Source: Chamaecrista fasciculata (taxonomy: Eukaryota > Streptophyta > Magnoliopsida > Fabales > Fabaceae). Taken from it: a stretch of DNA of 64,000 bases. Of this stretch, positions 1-10,985 are shown one piece after another. Below the pieces are notes generated by a model, which was not told where the DNA came from, did not search any database, and saw only the letters and a program-made list of their open reading frames with translations. The stretch lies in contig QANZ01029111.1 in the NCBI GenBank assembly GCA_003254925.1, positions 7,567 to 71,566 of the forward strand, read 5' to 3'. The stretch's first letter is position 1. Each line of letters opens with the position of its first letter. The translations under genes were made by a program, and so were the position numbers.

Positions 1-1595
1 TAAGAAACAAAAGCTATCAAATGAAAAGCACAATTTGTTGAATAATTCCTTTGCGATCGTTGTCTTACCAATACCAGGCATGCCCCAGATTCCAATGAAA
101 CGAATGTCTTGTGACGAATTTTGCATCAACAGTTCTACATCTTCAACTTTTTCTTTAATTCCAACAAGGCCATCTAAATTAATGTTTTGATACACAGGGT
201 TCAACTTTATCAGCACACCTCTAACAATTTCTCTAATAAGCTCAGCCTCATCCCTGATGAGAAAGAAAAAAGAAATTATTTACAATATCCTCAGCAGAAA
301 AAAAAGGAATATATATATATAAGACTAATAGGTTCAATTATTATCATATAAAACAATTCTTCCGAATACTGTCATGAGAAAAGGGCAAAAAAGAAAATAA
401 CAACTTGTTAAATAATGCATTTGCAATTGTTGTCTTACAAATACTAACCTTTTCCCAAATTCCAATACATCGAACATTGGGTGACCAATTGTACATTAAC
501 AATTCTACATTTTAAACATTTTTCTTGAATTCCAAAATTTATCATCTAAATAAATGTTTTTGTACACAGGGTCTTACTTCATCAACACACCTCTAACAAT
601 TTCTCTAATGAGTACTGATTCCGGGGGATAAAGAAAAAAATGTCATCTATTTTAAGTGTTCTGTATAGAAGGAAGATGAAACCATTTCATTTCATGTCAT
701 TTTAGGTGTCTTGTGTCATAATAGCAACAGTTAATAAATCTCTAATCTTGCAGCACAGAATTTGTATCTTTCGATAGTCATAGAAAATAAACAATTGGAA
801 TCCCCATACAAGGCCATCTGAATAAACACTTTAAATGGTTCATAACTATACAGCATGAACAATGTATTTAGTGAGCTTGGCTTCATAAAAATCATTCCGA
901 AGAAGATAGAGGAAGCGTGTAATATTTAATTCAATATATAGTCTATTTTAAAATCCCTTGATGAAATAATGATTTCATATCCATTGGCAAAACAAGCATC
1001 TTTTTCTATATATCATTGATTCTGAATTTTTACTAGTCATACAAAAAATTTAAAAGAGAAATGATCTGTAAGGGTTATCATATATATAATTGTAGTCTTA
1101 TGGCCCAAAATAAGAAAAAGAAAGAGACTATAATTGTGATTACCTATATGTAGAACTAGAAGAGTCCCAGCCAGATAAATTTGCAACATGAGTGAGAGCA
1201 TCCCTCCACTTTTGCACTTGCTGTTTGGGGTTTCTTTTCTCATGATTTCTGAATGCTGTTTTGTATTTTCCTGTCTGCTTCCTTACATCTGATGGATCTA
1301 TCTTATAGAACACTGGAATAACACGGAGTCCCTCTTCTTTCGAGCACAGATCTAGTATTGTAGTAAGCTCTTTCAAGCACCATGTGGAAGTTGCATAGTT
1401 TTCAGAGAACACAACCAAAAACAGCATGGAGTCATGGATGGCTTTTTCAAGTGATGGCCACACCTCTTCTCCTTTCTCAAGTCTATAATCAATGTATGTC
1501 TCAATGTTTTTGCTGCAGAGAGCATGATGGAGATGACTAGTGAAATCGTGACGGGTGTCTTCTCCTCTGAAACTAATAAAAACATGATATTTCAT
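1..1595 (-). CDS. TNL resistance gene A, 5' part (TIR exon and start of NB-ARC exon), cut by window edge
   Basis: Two exons on the minus strand: exon 1 1595-1144 (TIR) and exon 2 from 253 to the window edge (start of NB-ARC). The intron is GT (1143) to AG (254), and the split Arg codon matches every paralogue here. The TIR begins KYHVFISFRGEDTR and keeps the STWCLKEL stretch with the Glu that is catalytic in TIR NADases. Exon 2 is open and reads IGIWGMPGIGKTTIAK, a P-loop with Pro where the other copies have Gly (GMGGIGKTT). The start at 1595 gives a protein without the Ser-rich leader (MPSSSSS) of the paralogues, so the N-terminus is short. By family, this would be an intracellular immune receptor that cleaves NAD+ when activated. 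Whether the rest is intact lies outside the window. It runs opposite to all other TNLs here. Confidence 0.85.
403..618 (-). pseudogene. Decayed second copy of the NB-ARC exon start, inside intron 1 of TNL A
   Basis: This stretch aligns along its whole length with 31-253, the true exon 2 start: P-loop region, the 'tctacat' segment, the 'tgtacacaggg' segment and 'cctctaacaatttctctaat'. It carries many substitutions and small indels and no longer encodes a P-loop. It is a tandem duplicate of the exon that has drifted within the intron. It is not expected to be spliced in, because the reading frame and acceptor are damaged. Confidence 0.8.
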
Positions 1596-1994
1596 GGGTT
1601 GTGCTATGAGAAAGAATCAGTAAATAGAAGAATACAGAGTGAGCAGTGAACGCTTCACTTGATATGAAACAAATAAATGAAAGAATGTGTGTTTATAAAA
1701 GGAATATCTCTTTATGTAAGTTTCCTTGTGATTTCTGCAGAGAAGATGAAATTGTCAAGGCAAGGGTGTCATCATCTCATTACCAACTAAAGTCATGGCA
1801 TCACCTTCCACGAAAGTCTTCATACACAATTGTTGAGTTAATTAACAATTAACGTTGTTCACCCCATTTCCACCCCGGTTTAGTGCCTTTGAATTCATTG
1901 AGCAAAAACAAAGAATGCTTCGTTTCTTGAATAAGGTGTCAGAAAAAACAATATTATAATCCCACTAAAATAATTTAGGCAAATAAAAAAAAAA

Positions 1995-2433
1995 GATCAA
2001 AGCGCACTTTTGGTCCCATAACTTATGCTCACGTCTCAATTTGGTCCCATAACTTTTTTCATTGCACTTTTGGTCACATATCTTTTGCTCAAGTTGTAGA
2101 TTTGGTCTTGTATCACTTTCGGTTCCATACCTTTTGATCAGATTGAAGAATTGATCCTATATATCTGTAAAAAGTTTTACCGTTAGTCCCACTTGACCCA
2201 AAGATATGAGACCAATTTGCATCAAACCCAAAGATATGAGACTAATTATGCAATCAGACTAACAGATTTGGGACCGATTCTGTAATCTAACCCAGAGATA
2301 CAGAACCAAAAGTGTAACATGAAATCAAATCTGCAACCTAAGCTAAATATATGGGACTAAAGGTGCAACAAAAAATGTTACAAAACTAAATTAAGACTTG
2401 AGCAAAAGTTATGAACCAAAATATATTTTGAAA
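1995..2433. mobile_element. Mutator-like foldback MITE (family with 'GCACTTTTGGTCCCATAAC' ends), copy 1
   Basis: The ends are inverted copies built of short 'cacttttggtcccata' style repeats, with the sense form at the left and 'gggaccaaaagtgcaac' forms at the right. It has no coding capacity. It is the same family as 15276-15719, which has an exact 9-bp target duplication. Here both flanks are A-runs, so a duplication cannot be proven. Confidence 0.65.
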
Positions 2434-2444
2434 AAAAAAAAAGA

Positions 2445-2960
2445 AGACTCGAAAGTGGGTATATTATTATATCATTCAAGTCGGTCAATATATAGGACAA
2501 AATGGAGAGGTGCTGAAAATGCATTGGGGCCTGTGAATCGTGATAATTAATTAATAACTAATTACGAAACTTCCTCCAAACTCAACTTGAACTTATATAA
2601 AGCTGCAATCCTGTCATATTTCTATTTGTTTTTCATTTCTTATATGAAACTCAACTAATACAAATTTTTTTTTTAGGACAAAATTAAAAATTGATATAAA
2701 GTTTAAGGATTAAAAAGGTACTTCTTCCATGAAAATATATTTGCCTAGCTACAATAACAGGTTGATGATTGGGAAATTTACCGGTAGGCAGAGGAGTCCC
2801 AGCAAGTAAATTTGAAGCTTAGTAAGAGCATCCCTCCACTTGTTCACATGCATTTTGATTTGTGTGTTCTTAACATAGAATTTTATGTTCTTATATGGTC
2901 TTTATGTTTGGCAATGGATTCAACTAATAGCACAAAATGGGAAAACTGTAGAAAAAAAAA
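2445..2960 (-). pseudogene. Relic of a TIR-exon 3' end plus flank, duplicated copy 1
   Basis: On the minus strand 2850-2780 resembles the end of TNL exon 1 (WRDALT..., then the Gly-Trp-Asp-Ser region and a GT-like donor), but the frame is disrupted. The surrounding 500 bp matches 5997-6720, including 'tatattattatatcattcaa', 'aggtacttcttccatgaaaat' and 'ggcaatgga'. It is the remnant of an extra TNL of the minus-strand group; no TIR core or NB-ARC remains. Confidence 0.7.
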
Positions 2961-3159
2961 CATGTATAAACGGGGAAGGAACTCCAAGCACAACATTTCT
3001 TTTCTTCCGACGTGAACTTTCATTTTTTTATTATTAGTTTTCTTTGGTATCTAAAAAGTAATGTGAAGGAGAGGACCATTTTCTTCTGAAATATGTCACC
3101 TTTTTCATCATAGCTTTGTTTGGTATGCAATTTCGAGGAAGTAAGGAATATAATTATTA

Positions 3160-4994
3160 GGGTAAATTGCAATTTGGTACCCTGTGGTTAGGGGCGGTTC
3201 TCCTTTGGTGCCCTGAAAGAAAAATTTTTGCATTGTGGTACCCCGTGGTTTGCTCCGTTAGCGATTTGGTCCCCTGAGGTTTTTTTCTGTTAGGATTTAA
3301 CGGCAAATGTACGTTAAAATGTCAAAAATCTCCTAAAAAGTCTTCTCTTATGCGTTTAAGTCCTTTCCCTTTACTAAAAGGGATCAAAACATAAAGAATT
3401 GATTATAAAAGGGTCATTAGAATTCTAATATTATAAAATTTTTCTCCTTTTCATAAGATTTCTTTTGAATAGGTCCTGATTTAATTATACTTTAATCCCA
3501 AAAGTTTATGATCTTTATCAAAATAGTCCTTAGAACCTCAATAGACAAATGAGCATCTATGATTTATCAAAAAAATCTCCATATTCAACTATAATTTTCA
3601 TTCAAATACACTACAAACAAATTAAAACCCCCAAATTTTTCGAAAATCAAGTCCCACAAATCAAAACCCTCTCAACAACAAAATCAACATCATCAACAAC
3701 CAATTTCTTCAGACCCTAAAGAATCAAAATTCAAAAGGCCAAAATGCATAGACACATTAGCCAAAAATTTTTGTTGTTTTGAATTAAGGTCCTTTCTTTT
3801 TATAATAGGACTAAAGTGTAAGAAAAAATAAATAAACTTGAAACAATTTTTTTCCCGAAATGATTCTCTCCATCACTTCCTATCCGGATCCATCAACANA
3901 AAAAAAAAAAAAAAAGAACCCACTCCCTCTCCATCAATTTTTTCCCAGAATGATTCTCTCCATCACTTCCTATCCGGATCCATCAACACCCACACCCTCT
4001 ACACCAAAGATCACATGAACACCGTGTCCAACGAAATCGTCTCCACCATCCACCAGCTCATCCAAAACGACATTGTGTTCACGTCTCTTACTCTCAGAAT
4101 CTCACACACGACCGAGAATCGAAGGGGAAAATCGCCGATTTGAAGGTCGAAATGTTAACAGACGGTGAAGATTGTGAGATCGTGGAGCTCGACGCCGTGG
4201 AATTGCTAGCAGAGCACGTTCATTTCTGCCAAATCTGCGGCAAAGGATTCCAACGCGACGCGAATTTGCGAATGCATATGCGCGATTCTCTTGTCCGTTC
4301 GAGGGATGCAATCGGAACAAATCGCACAGGAATTTCCGGCCGTTGAAGTCGATTGTGTGCGCGAAGAATCATTTCAAGAGAAGCCATTGTCCGAAGATGT
4401 ATTCGTGCAATCGGTGCCACAAGAAGAATTTCTCGGTGCTTTCTGATTTGAAGAGGCATATGAAGCATTGCGGCGAGTCGAAGAAATGGAAGTGTTCTTG
4501 CGGAACCACGTTTGAGGAAGACGATTGAAGAAGGAGGAGAAGATTTGGGTTTTTTTTTTTTGGAAAAAATTATTTCAAATACTAGTTCATTCATTTTTTC
4601 TTACACTTTAGTCCTATTATAAAAAGAAAGGACCTTAATTCAAAACAATAAAAAATTTTGGGTAGTGTGTCTATGCATTTTGGCCTTTTGAATTTTGATT
4701 CCTTAGGGTCTGAAGAAATTGGTTGTTGATGATGTTGATTTTGTTGTTGAGAGGGTTTTGATTTGTGGGACTTGATTTTCGAAAAATTTGGGGGTTTTAA
4801 TTTGTTTGTAGTGTATTTGAATGAAAATTGTAGTTGAATATGAAGATTTTTTGATAAATCATAGATGCTCATTTGTCTTTTGAGGTTCTAAGGACTATTT
4901 TGATAAAAATCATAAACTTTTGGGATTAAAGTGTAATTAAATCAGGACCTATTCAAAAGAAATCTTATGAAAAGGAGAAAAATCTATAATATTN
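3160..4994. mobile_element. Pack-MULE 1 (long-TIR Mutator-like element with STOP1-like cargo), right end missing
   Basis: It starts GGGTAAATTGCAATTTGG. The left TIR runs to about 3834 and its inverse runs from about 4597 to 4993, so the arms share several hundred bases with Pack-MULE 2 (10986-12955). Between the arms lies GC-richer host-like sequence. The right arm stops exactly at the N at 4994, about 300 bp before the expected terminus, so no target duplication can be read; the left flank is TAATTATTA. There is no transposase, so it would be non-autonomous. Confidence 0.85.
3838..4590 (+). pseudogene. Captured fragment of a STOP1-like C2H2 zinc-finger transcription factor
   Basis: The plus strand encodes [19 protein letters not shown] followed by [10 protein letters not shown], the first C2H2 finger of the STOP1/STOP2 family (proton and aluminium tolerance regulators). 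In another frame come a C-x4-C segment, VCAKNHFKRSHCPKMYSC, NFSVLSDLKRHMKHCGES and KCSCGTTF, the later STOP1 fingers in the correct order. Upstream, 4014-4080 reads [19 protein letters not shown], like the N-terminal helix of that family. The linker between finger 1 and the rest is missing and the frame shifts there, so this is a scrap and not a working factor. A 45-bp segment is repeated on either side of the N at 3899. The family call is firm; which family member was the donor is not. Confidence 0.85.
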
Positions 4995-5674
4995 TGAACA
5001 AAAAGGTATGTTCCTTGTTAGATTGTCATGATGGAAATACATGATCGTTTTTTATATGATAATATGCATTTTAGCAAATGTGTATTAACTCCAAGGTTCA
5101 GTTTTGTATCCATGAGTTCACTATTGACACGTTTTTTACCAATTAATTTCTGTTTCTTAAATTAGATGTTTTGAAGTAAAACACCCCATTGTATTTGGGA
5201 GAGGTATTCCTTTAAGAACCTAATAATTAAAAAGGTAGGTTGAATGAATGATTGTATTGATGAATAATGAGTTTATATCCAGCAGAAAGGAATCCTGAGA
5301 ATCAGGATTTTAATAACTAGCAGATCCTAATATCAGGGCAGCTATTTATAATTAAAGGTAAATCCCAAGAATCAGTAACTGATATGTACAATTTAAATAT
5401 CGTATGAAAGAGAGAAGTTAGGAGAGGATAGTTGAGAAGTTAGGGTTTTAGGGTTTTTAATACATTTAAGGACTAAATTGGAATGTTTGGAAAGGTTTTG
5501 GGATACTTTACAATTTTATTTTTAGGATTTGGGACTAAATTGAATGAAGAAGATGAAAAAGATGAAGAAGAGGATTAAAAAAAGTTTTAGGGGATTTAGG
5601 GGTTTTGGGACCAAATTGCAAGAGAGTAGTTTGAATGAGGTGTCAAGTGGAAATGAGTTGGATATTAATTTGAC
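4995..5674. other. Gene-free AT-rich stretch
   Basis: No coding region or clear repeat end is visible. The second half is purine-rich with 'aggactaaattg'-type short motifs common in decayed MITEs of this window. Confidence 0.4.
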
Positions 5675-5923
5675 CAAACCCCCTTTTTGGTCCCTCAATT
5701 GTTACTGAGTCGAGGATTTGGTCCCTCAACTAAGCATTTAACGGCCACCTAAGCAGATAACGGTGACACGTCATCACTTAACACCTCTATCACTAACGGA
5801 CTAGACGTGAGGGACCAAAACGTAAACGGGATTGTACAATTGAGGGACCGAGTTGTAGTTTCCCACAATTGAGGGACCGATTCCTCGACTCAGTAACAAT
5901 TGAGGGACCAAAAAGGGGGTTTG
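5675..5923. mobile_element. Short foldback MITE with 'CAAACCCCCTTTTTGGTCC' ends
   Basis: The left arm reads CAAACCCCCTTTTTGGTCC followed by CTCAATTGTTACTGAGTCGAGG; the right end carries the exact inverse finishing GGGGGTTTG. It is about 249 bp with no coding capacity. I could not find a convincing target-site duplication, so the superfamily is open. Confidence 0.7.
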
Positions 5924-5996
5924 CTCTAATTAAAAAAGAGGTGTAGAGTAATAGAGCATTATAGTTCCACTGAAGTTATTGAGGTAATTAAAAAAG

Positions 5997-6720
5997 AAGA
6001 CTGGGAAGTGGATATATTATTATATCATTCAACTATTTAACTAGTCATTTTTCTAATTCATTTCTCATATGAAGCTAAACTAATACAAAACTATTTTTTC
6101 CCGACACCAATCCTGCTTTATGTGAATTTAATTATTTTGACTGGCTTATTTACGTGCACTGTCCATTGTGCTTCAAGAATCAAGATGAAACTTGGAAGTT
6201 TCCTATACGTAACCAGTTAAACTGCTATTCCTTCATTATGTCCAAAAACTCAACTTTAAAATCAATTAAGTAATACTTTTTTCTTTTTAAAAATAAACTT
6301 TAGTTGAGTTGGAGTTCCAAATATTGTTGTGTTACGAAGTCATGGAGTTTGCCATTTAATTCATTAGATTAAGTTAGTACAAAGGATAAAATTCATCAAA
6401 ATGTACAATTTTAAAGAAAAAATTAGCCGTAAACAAATTTTGAGGACAAAAATGAAAATTGATATAAAGTTTAAGATCAATAAGGTACTTCTTCCATGAA
6501 AATGTATTTGCCTACAATAACATGTTGATGATAAGGAAACTAACCTGTAGGCAGAGAAGTCCCAGCTAGTTAATTGGAAGCATAGTAAGAGCATCCCTCC
6601 ACTTGTTCACATGCATTTTAATTTGTGTTTTGTTATAGAATTTTATGTTCTTCTTATATGGTCTTTATTTTTGGCGATGGAACTAATAGCACAAAATGGA
6701 AAAACTGTAGTAAAAAGAAA
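5997..6720 (-). pseudogene. Relic of a TIR-exon 3' end plus flank, duplicated copy 2
   Basis: This is the second copy of the 2445-2960 unit. The minus strand at 6612-6541 again resembles the end of TNL exon 1 (WRDALT... then GLLCLQ). It matches copy 1 on both sides of that relic but has extra sequence between the two shared blocks. The pair marks a segmental duplication after the TNL had already decayed. Confidence 0.7.
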
Positions 6721-7108
6721 AGAAATGGTGTGCTTGGTTACGTATAGGAACTAAAACAAAGTTCATTCAAGTCCCTGAGAGCTATGGTTTAAGGACCCAA
6801 ATGCAGAAAATCAAAATTGTTGGGTGTCATTCTGCAATTTTCTTCTTTCTTTCCTTTTATATTCTAACGGAGGAAAGTGGTCACTTAGTACTAACGATGA
6901 AACTTTTTGGTAACTTTGGGGACCAAAACAGAACCAAAAAACTTTAGGAACTAAAACAAAATTTTGGACAAATATCATGGACCAAAATAGAGTTTCGGTC
7001 TCTCTATATATATATTCAATTCAAGACCTTCTTGGAAGGTGGTGCCATGACTTTTCGTGAAGGCTGACCAAAAGATTGGTTGAAAAGAAAAACTATCCAT
7101 GAATATTA

Positions 7109-7139
<31 letters not shown>

Positions 7140-7557
7140 TATTATTATTATTTATAAAATGAAACCTAGAAGTTTGCCTAAATTTATTTAATATTCTTTT
7201 CATTCAAACAATGGTCCTGTATATAGAGTAAATCAACCATTCAATTCCTAAGAGATAACTGAGATCACAACTCCGTTGTTGAAAGATTTACATACACATT
7301 AGTTGAAAGATCAAAACAGTATACTTGTTAGTCATTTTTATGAACTAAATAATATACTATTTTAATCTCTCAATGACTAAAGAGTACACCATTTTAACCT
7401 TTAAAGGACTAATTAAGTTGTGTATTTCAATCTTTCAAGAACTAAGTTGTCAACTTGGTAATTTTTGAAGGACTGAATTGTTAGTTTAGTCTATACTATG
7501 ATATAGGCAAAATGAATGGCTTTGTTTCTTCAAATAAGAGCTAGTTCATATATTAAA
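6721..7557. other. Gene-free stretch with an (ATT)n tract
   Basis: No gene is visible. An ATT/ATC trinucleotide tract lies at about 7103-7153. 'ggaccaaaatagag' and 'ggaactaaaacaa' motifs suggest eroded MITEs. Confidence 0.45.
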
Positions 7558-7809
7558 GGGTAAATTACACTTTGGTATCCTGTGGTTTGACCCTATTTCA
7601 CTTTGGTACCCTGTGGTTTGAAACTTGACACTTTGGTACCCTGTGGTATTCTCCATTAACACTTTGGTACTCTTTGTAGCTATTTTGTAATTTTAACCAT
7701 AACAAATTTTGCAAAAATTACATATTCACCCCAAAAAATTTTCAAAAAATTACAAATTGGTCCCTGGATACATATTATATAGGGACTAAAATGAAAAATT
7801 TAAAATTTT
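7558..7809. mobile_element. One end of a 'GGGTAAATTACACTTTGG' Mutator-like element
   Basis: It begins GGGTAAATTACACTTTGG and has the multiple 'tttggtaccctgtgg' repeats seen in the TIRs of the related elements at 10986, 54926 and 62160. There is no matching right end. It runs straight into repeated pieces of a TNL NB-ARC exon. Confidence 0.75.
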
Positions 7810-7874
7810 TTTGTTCTTGATGATGTTAATGATATAGAACAAGGTGCTTGTTGTTAATGATATAGAACAAATTT

Positions 7875-10519
7875 GGAGGATCTACTTTTGTTCGAAGAAG
7901 ACTTGGCCGGAAAAAGGTGCTTGTTGTTCTTGATGATGTTAATGATATAGAACAACTGAGAAACTTAGCTGGATCACGCAATTGGTTCGGCCAAGGTAGT
8001 AGAGTCATTATAACAACGAGAGATAAGCTATTGCTTGGGAAAAATGTAGATGATGTTTATAAGGTGAAGGTATTAAGGTCTCCTCAAGCTCTTCAACTTT
8101 TCAAAATGAATGCTTTTGAAGATAATTGCTGTGATGAGGAGTTTGAAAATCTTTCAATGAAAGTTGTTGATTATGCTGGTGGCATTCCATTGGCTGTGAT
8201 AGTTTTGGGTAACTCTCTGTATGGGAAGGACAAAAATGAATGGGAAAGCCAATTGGAGAAGCTTAAAAAACTGCCCATCACAAAAATTCAACAAATTCTG
8301 AAACTGAGTTATGATGGACTAGACTATGAAGAACAAAACATCTTTCTGTTTGTTGCATGCTTTTTCAAAGGGAGGAAAGCTGACCATATAAAAAATTTAT
8401 TAGATGCCTATGGTTATGAGACGACCATTGGGTTGAGTAGTCTTCATAGTAAAGCCCTTATAACTTTGACTCCAGAGGAAGTGTCTATGCATGACTTGAT
8501 TCAAGAAATGGGGTTGGAGATAGTTCAGAAGGAATCCCTAGAAGATCCAGGAAAACGAAGTCGGCTATCAGATGCCAATGATATTTATCAAGTGTTGAAA
8601 GATAATAAGGTAAGAATCAAAGGAAGATATATACATGATATGAATTTTGATAATGTGTTGAAGTGTAATTTATTAATTTTACTTTTGTTTGTCAGGGAAG
8701 TGAAACCATCAAGAGCATTACTTTAGATGTGTCAAAAGTGGAAGATCTGATCATAAATCCTCAAGTGTTTGCCAAGATGCCCAATCTATCGTTTCTTGAG
8801 ATTTTTAATTCCAACGATTCCGAAAAGAATGGCTTGTATCTTCCGCAAGGTCTTGAGTATCTGTCAAACAAACTAAGATATCTTCTTTGGAGTAACTATC
8901 CATTGAAGTCTCTGCCTTTGACATTTTCTGCTGAAAACCTTGTTGAACTTCGCATGCCATATAGTGGAATGACAGAACTTTGGACTGGAGTGCAGGTAAA
9001 TATAACTATCTATATTCTATATATTATTTGTGTTTTAGTTTTTTTCTTTCATTGGATTTAGAGCATTAATATAGCCTATTAATTAATTATTTAAGGCCTT
9101 TTTGTTGTGATGCCTCTCTTTGAACTGTTTCTGCAGAATGTGGTAAATTTGAAGGAAATCAACCTTTATGGTTCCAAACATCTCAAAAAGCTCCCAGATT
9201 TCTCAAAAGCCATAAATCTGAAACGAGTATATCTCTCGTACTGCACAAGCATTAGTGAGGTTCATCCATCTATTTTATCTTTGAACAAGCTAGAATCTTT
9301 AAGGCTAAATTATTGTGTTTCCCTTACAAGCCTCAAGAGTGATGCTCAATTAAAATCCCTCAATAATCTATCTCTTGTTGGATGTTCAAATCTGAAAGAT
9401 TTTTCTGTAACTTCCGAGAGCATGGAAATGTTGGATTTAGGAGGGACAGCTATTAATGAGTTGCCTTCATCCATTGGGCATCTATCCACACTTGAAAGTT
9501 TGTATCTATACAATTGCAAAGGGATGATCAATATGCAGAGTAATCTATTTGATGGCTTACATTCATTAAAGATGCTACATCTGAATGACTGTTGTAATAT
9601 ATTTGAAGTTGTTGACCATATCAGCCTGTGTTCTTCATTGGAGACCCTAAGAATTGAAGAAAGTTCTTTAGAGAGCTTGCCAGAAAGCATCAAGTACTTT
9701 TCGAGCCTGCAAGAGTTAGAGTTAAAGAAATGCAAAAGACTTTGGTTTCTACCGCAGCTCCCACCATCGCTCAAGTCATTATTAGTTTTAGACTGCTCAT
9801 CCCTAAAGACAGTACAATTCACTTCATCAGTAGTGGGTGTTGCAGAAGTAGAAGGATCCAATGGAAGCAAGTTTTTGACCAGATTCCAAAGTTGCTTGAG
9901 ATTGGATCAACATTCAGTCAAAGCCATTGTGGCAAATGCGATGGTCAAGTTCAACAAAATCTTGTCAACAAGTACTAGTTTGAATAAAAAGGATCGTGAT
10001 TTTGATTACATTTCTCGAGTAATATACTCAGGAAGCCGAGTTCCAGAGTGGTTCAAGTGTAAGACACCACATGCCTCCATCACTGTTGATCTCTCTTCTG
10101 CTCCTCTTTCCATTTATTGGGGCTTACTTTACTGCATTGTTGCTTCTCCATCTCCAGCAAGTGAAAATATATGGATTGTATGCGAAGACAACATCAAAAT
10201 CAGTGATGATGAAAAGGTAGATGGAGGGAATGATGATGATGATGATGCCATTGATGACGAGGAATGGTCACTTAAAAGGTGGTCTTGTTCTTGGAGGGTG
10301 GACATAAGAAACTTCACTTCCAATCATGTGTATCTATGGTGTGATGGTGCCTTATCGAGCCGAATACATCGCATCAAGGAATGTAGAGGAGCCAGGTGTA
10401 GCTCAAAGGTTTCTGTGGAACTGAATTTTTGTTATTTTATTTATGAAGGAAGGAACCAAACGCAATGCATGGAAATAAAAGAATGTGGGGCCTGCCCAAC
10501 ATATAAACTGTACATTTGA
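7875..10519 (+). CDS. TNL B, 5'-truncated: NB-ARC (from before kinase-2) and LRR, no TIR and no P-loop
   Basis: Exons by homology and GT-AG sites: 7875-8619, 8696-8995 and 9137-10519. Homology to the paralogues starts at GGSTFVRRRLGRKK, so the TIR and P-loop are absent. Present are kinase-2 VLVVLDDVND, RNBS-B GSRVIITTRD, GIPLAVIVLG and the MHD motif in VSMHDLIQEMG, then LRRs and a C-JID region with SRVPEWFKCKTP and an Asp-rich run. The C-terminus ends ECGACPTYKLYI. The paralogues continue about 70-75 residues past CPTY, to a GLKDI(V/I)NL end. The last codons are followed by a repeated 18-base unit (AAACTGTACATTTGATAT), which looks like a deletion joint with the 3' flank. No ATG lies at the 5' end. 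Without a P-loop it cannot be a normal nucleotide switch; treat it as a broken gene with a long open remainder. Confidence 0.85.
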
Positions 10520-10985
10520 TATATCTTAGTAGAAGCAAACTGTACATTTGATATAAACTCATGTCATCTATGCTGAGAATTATATCTTAACTAGCTTGGA
10601 GGTTTCTTGTTTCATACTAACAAAGTCTTCTTCAAACTACACATTTCTCTTTCTAGTTCTTGGCATGAAACAACAGTTCATTTTCTTGCTTTATATTTCA
10701 AGGTAGGATGAAACATCAAACTCTATAGGATTTTGCTACAACAGATGCTTTTCTTGCTAGTGCTTGTAATTTAAAATCATGAAGGAAGTAAGACTTATTC
10801 ACTTTATAAGTGATTTACTTACTTTCGCAAGGAAATATATCAAACTAATAACTCTTTAATATTCCTTCAACCTGCCTATCAAACTTTGTTTTATTAATTG
10901 CACTTCCTATGCTTTCAAATTCCATAGGGATATAAGTAACACAATTTGGCCACTATTTTAAACTTCTCTGTCTTCAAAATTTAAA
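10520..10985 (+). other. Former 3' flank of TNL B
   Basis: No gene. The segments 'gtagaagcaaact' and 'ataaactcatgtcatct' match the 3' flank of TNL D (about 38139-38180), so this is the old TNL 3' region. Confidence 0.5.
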
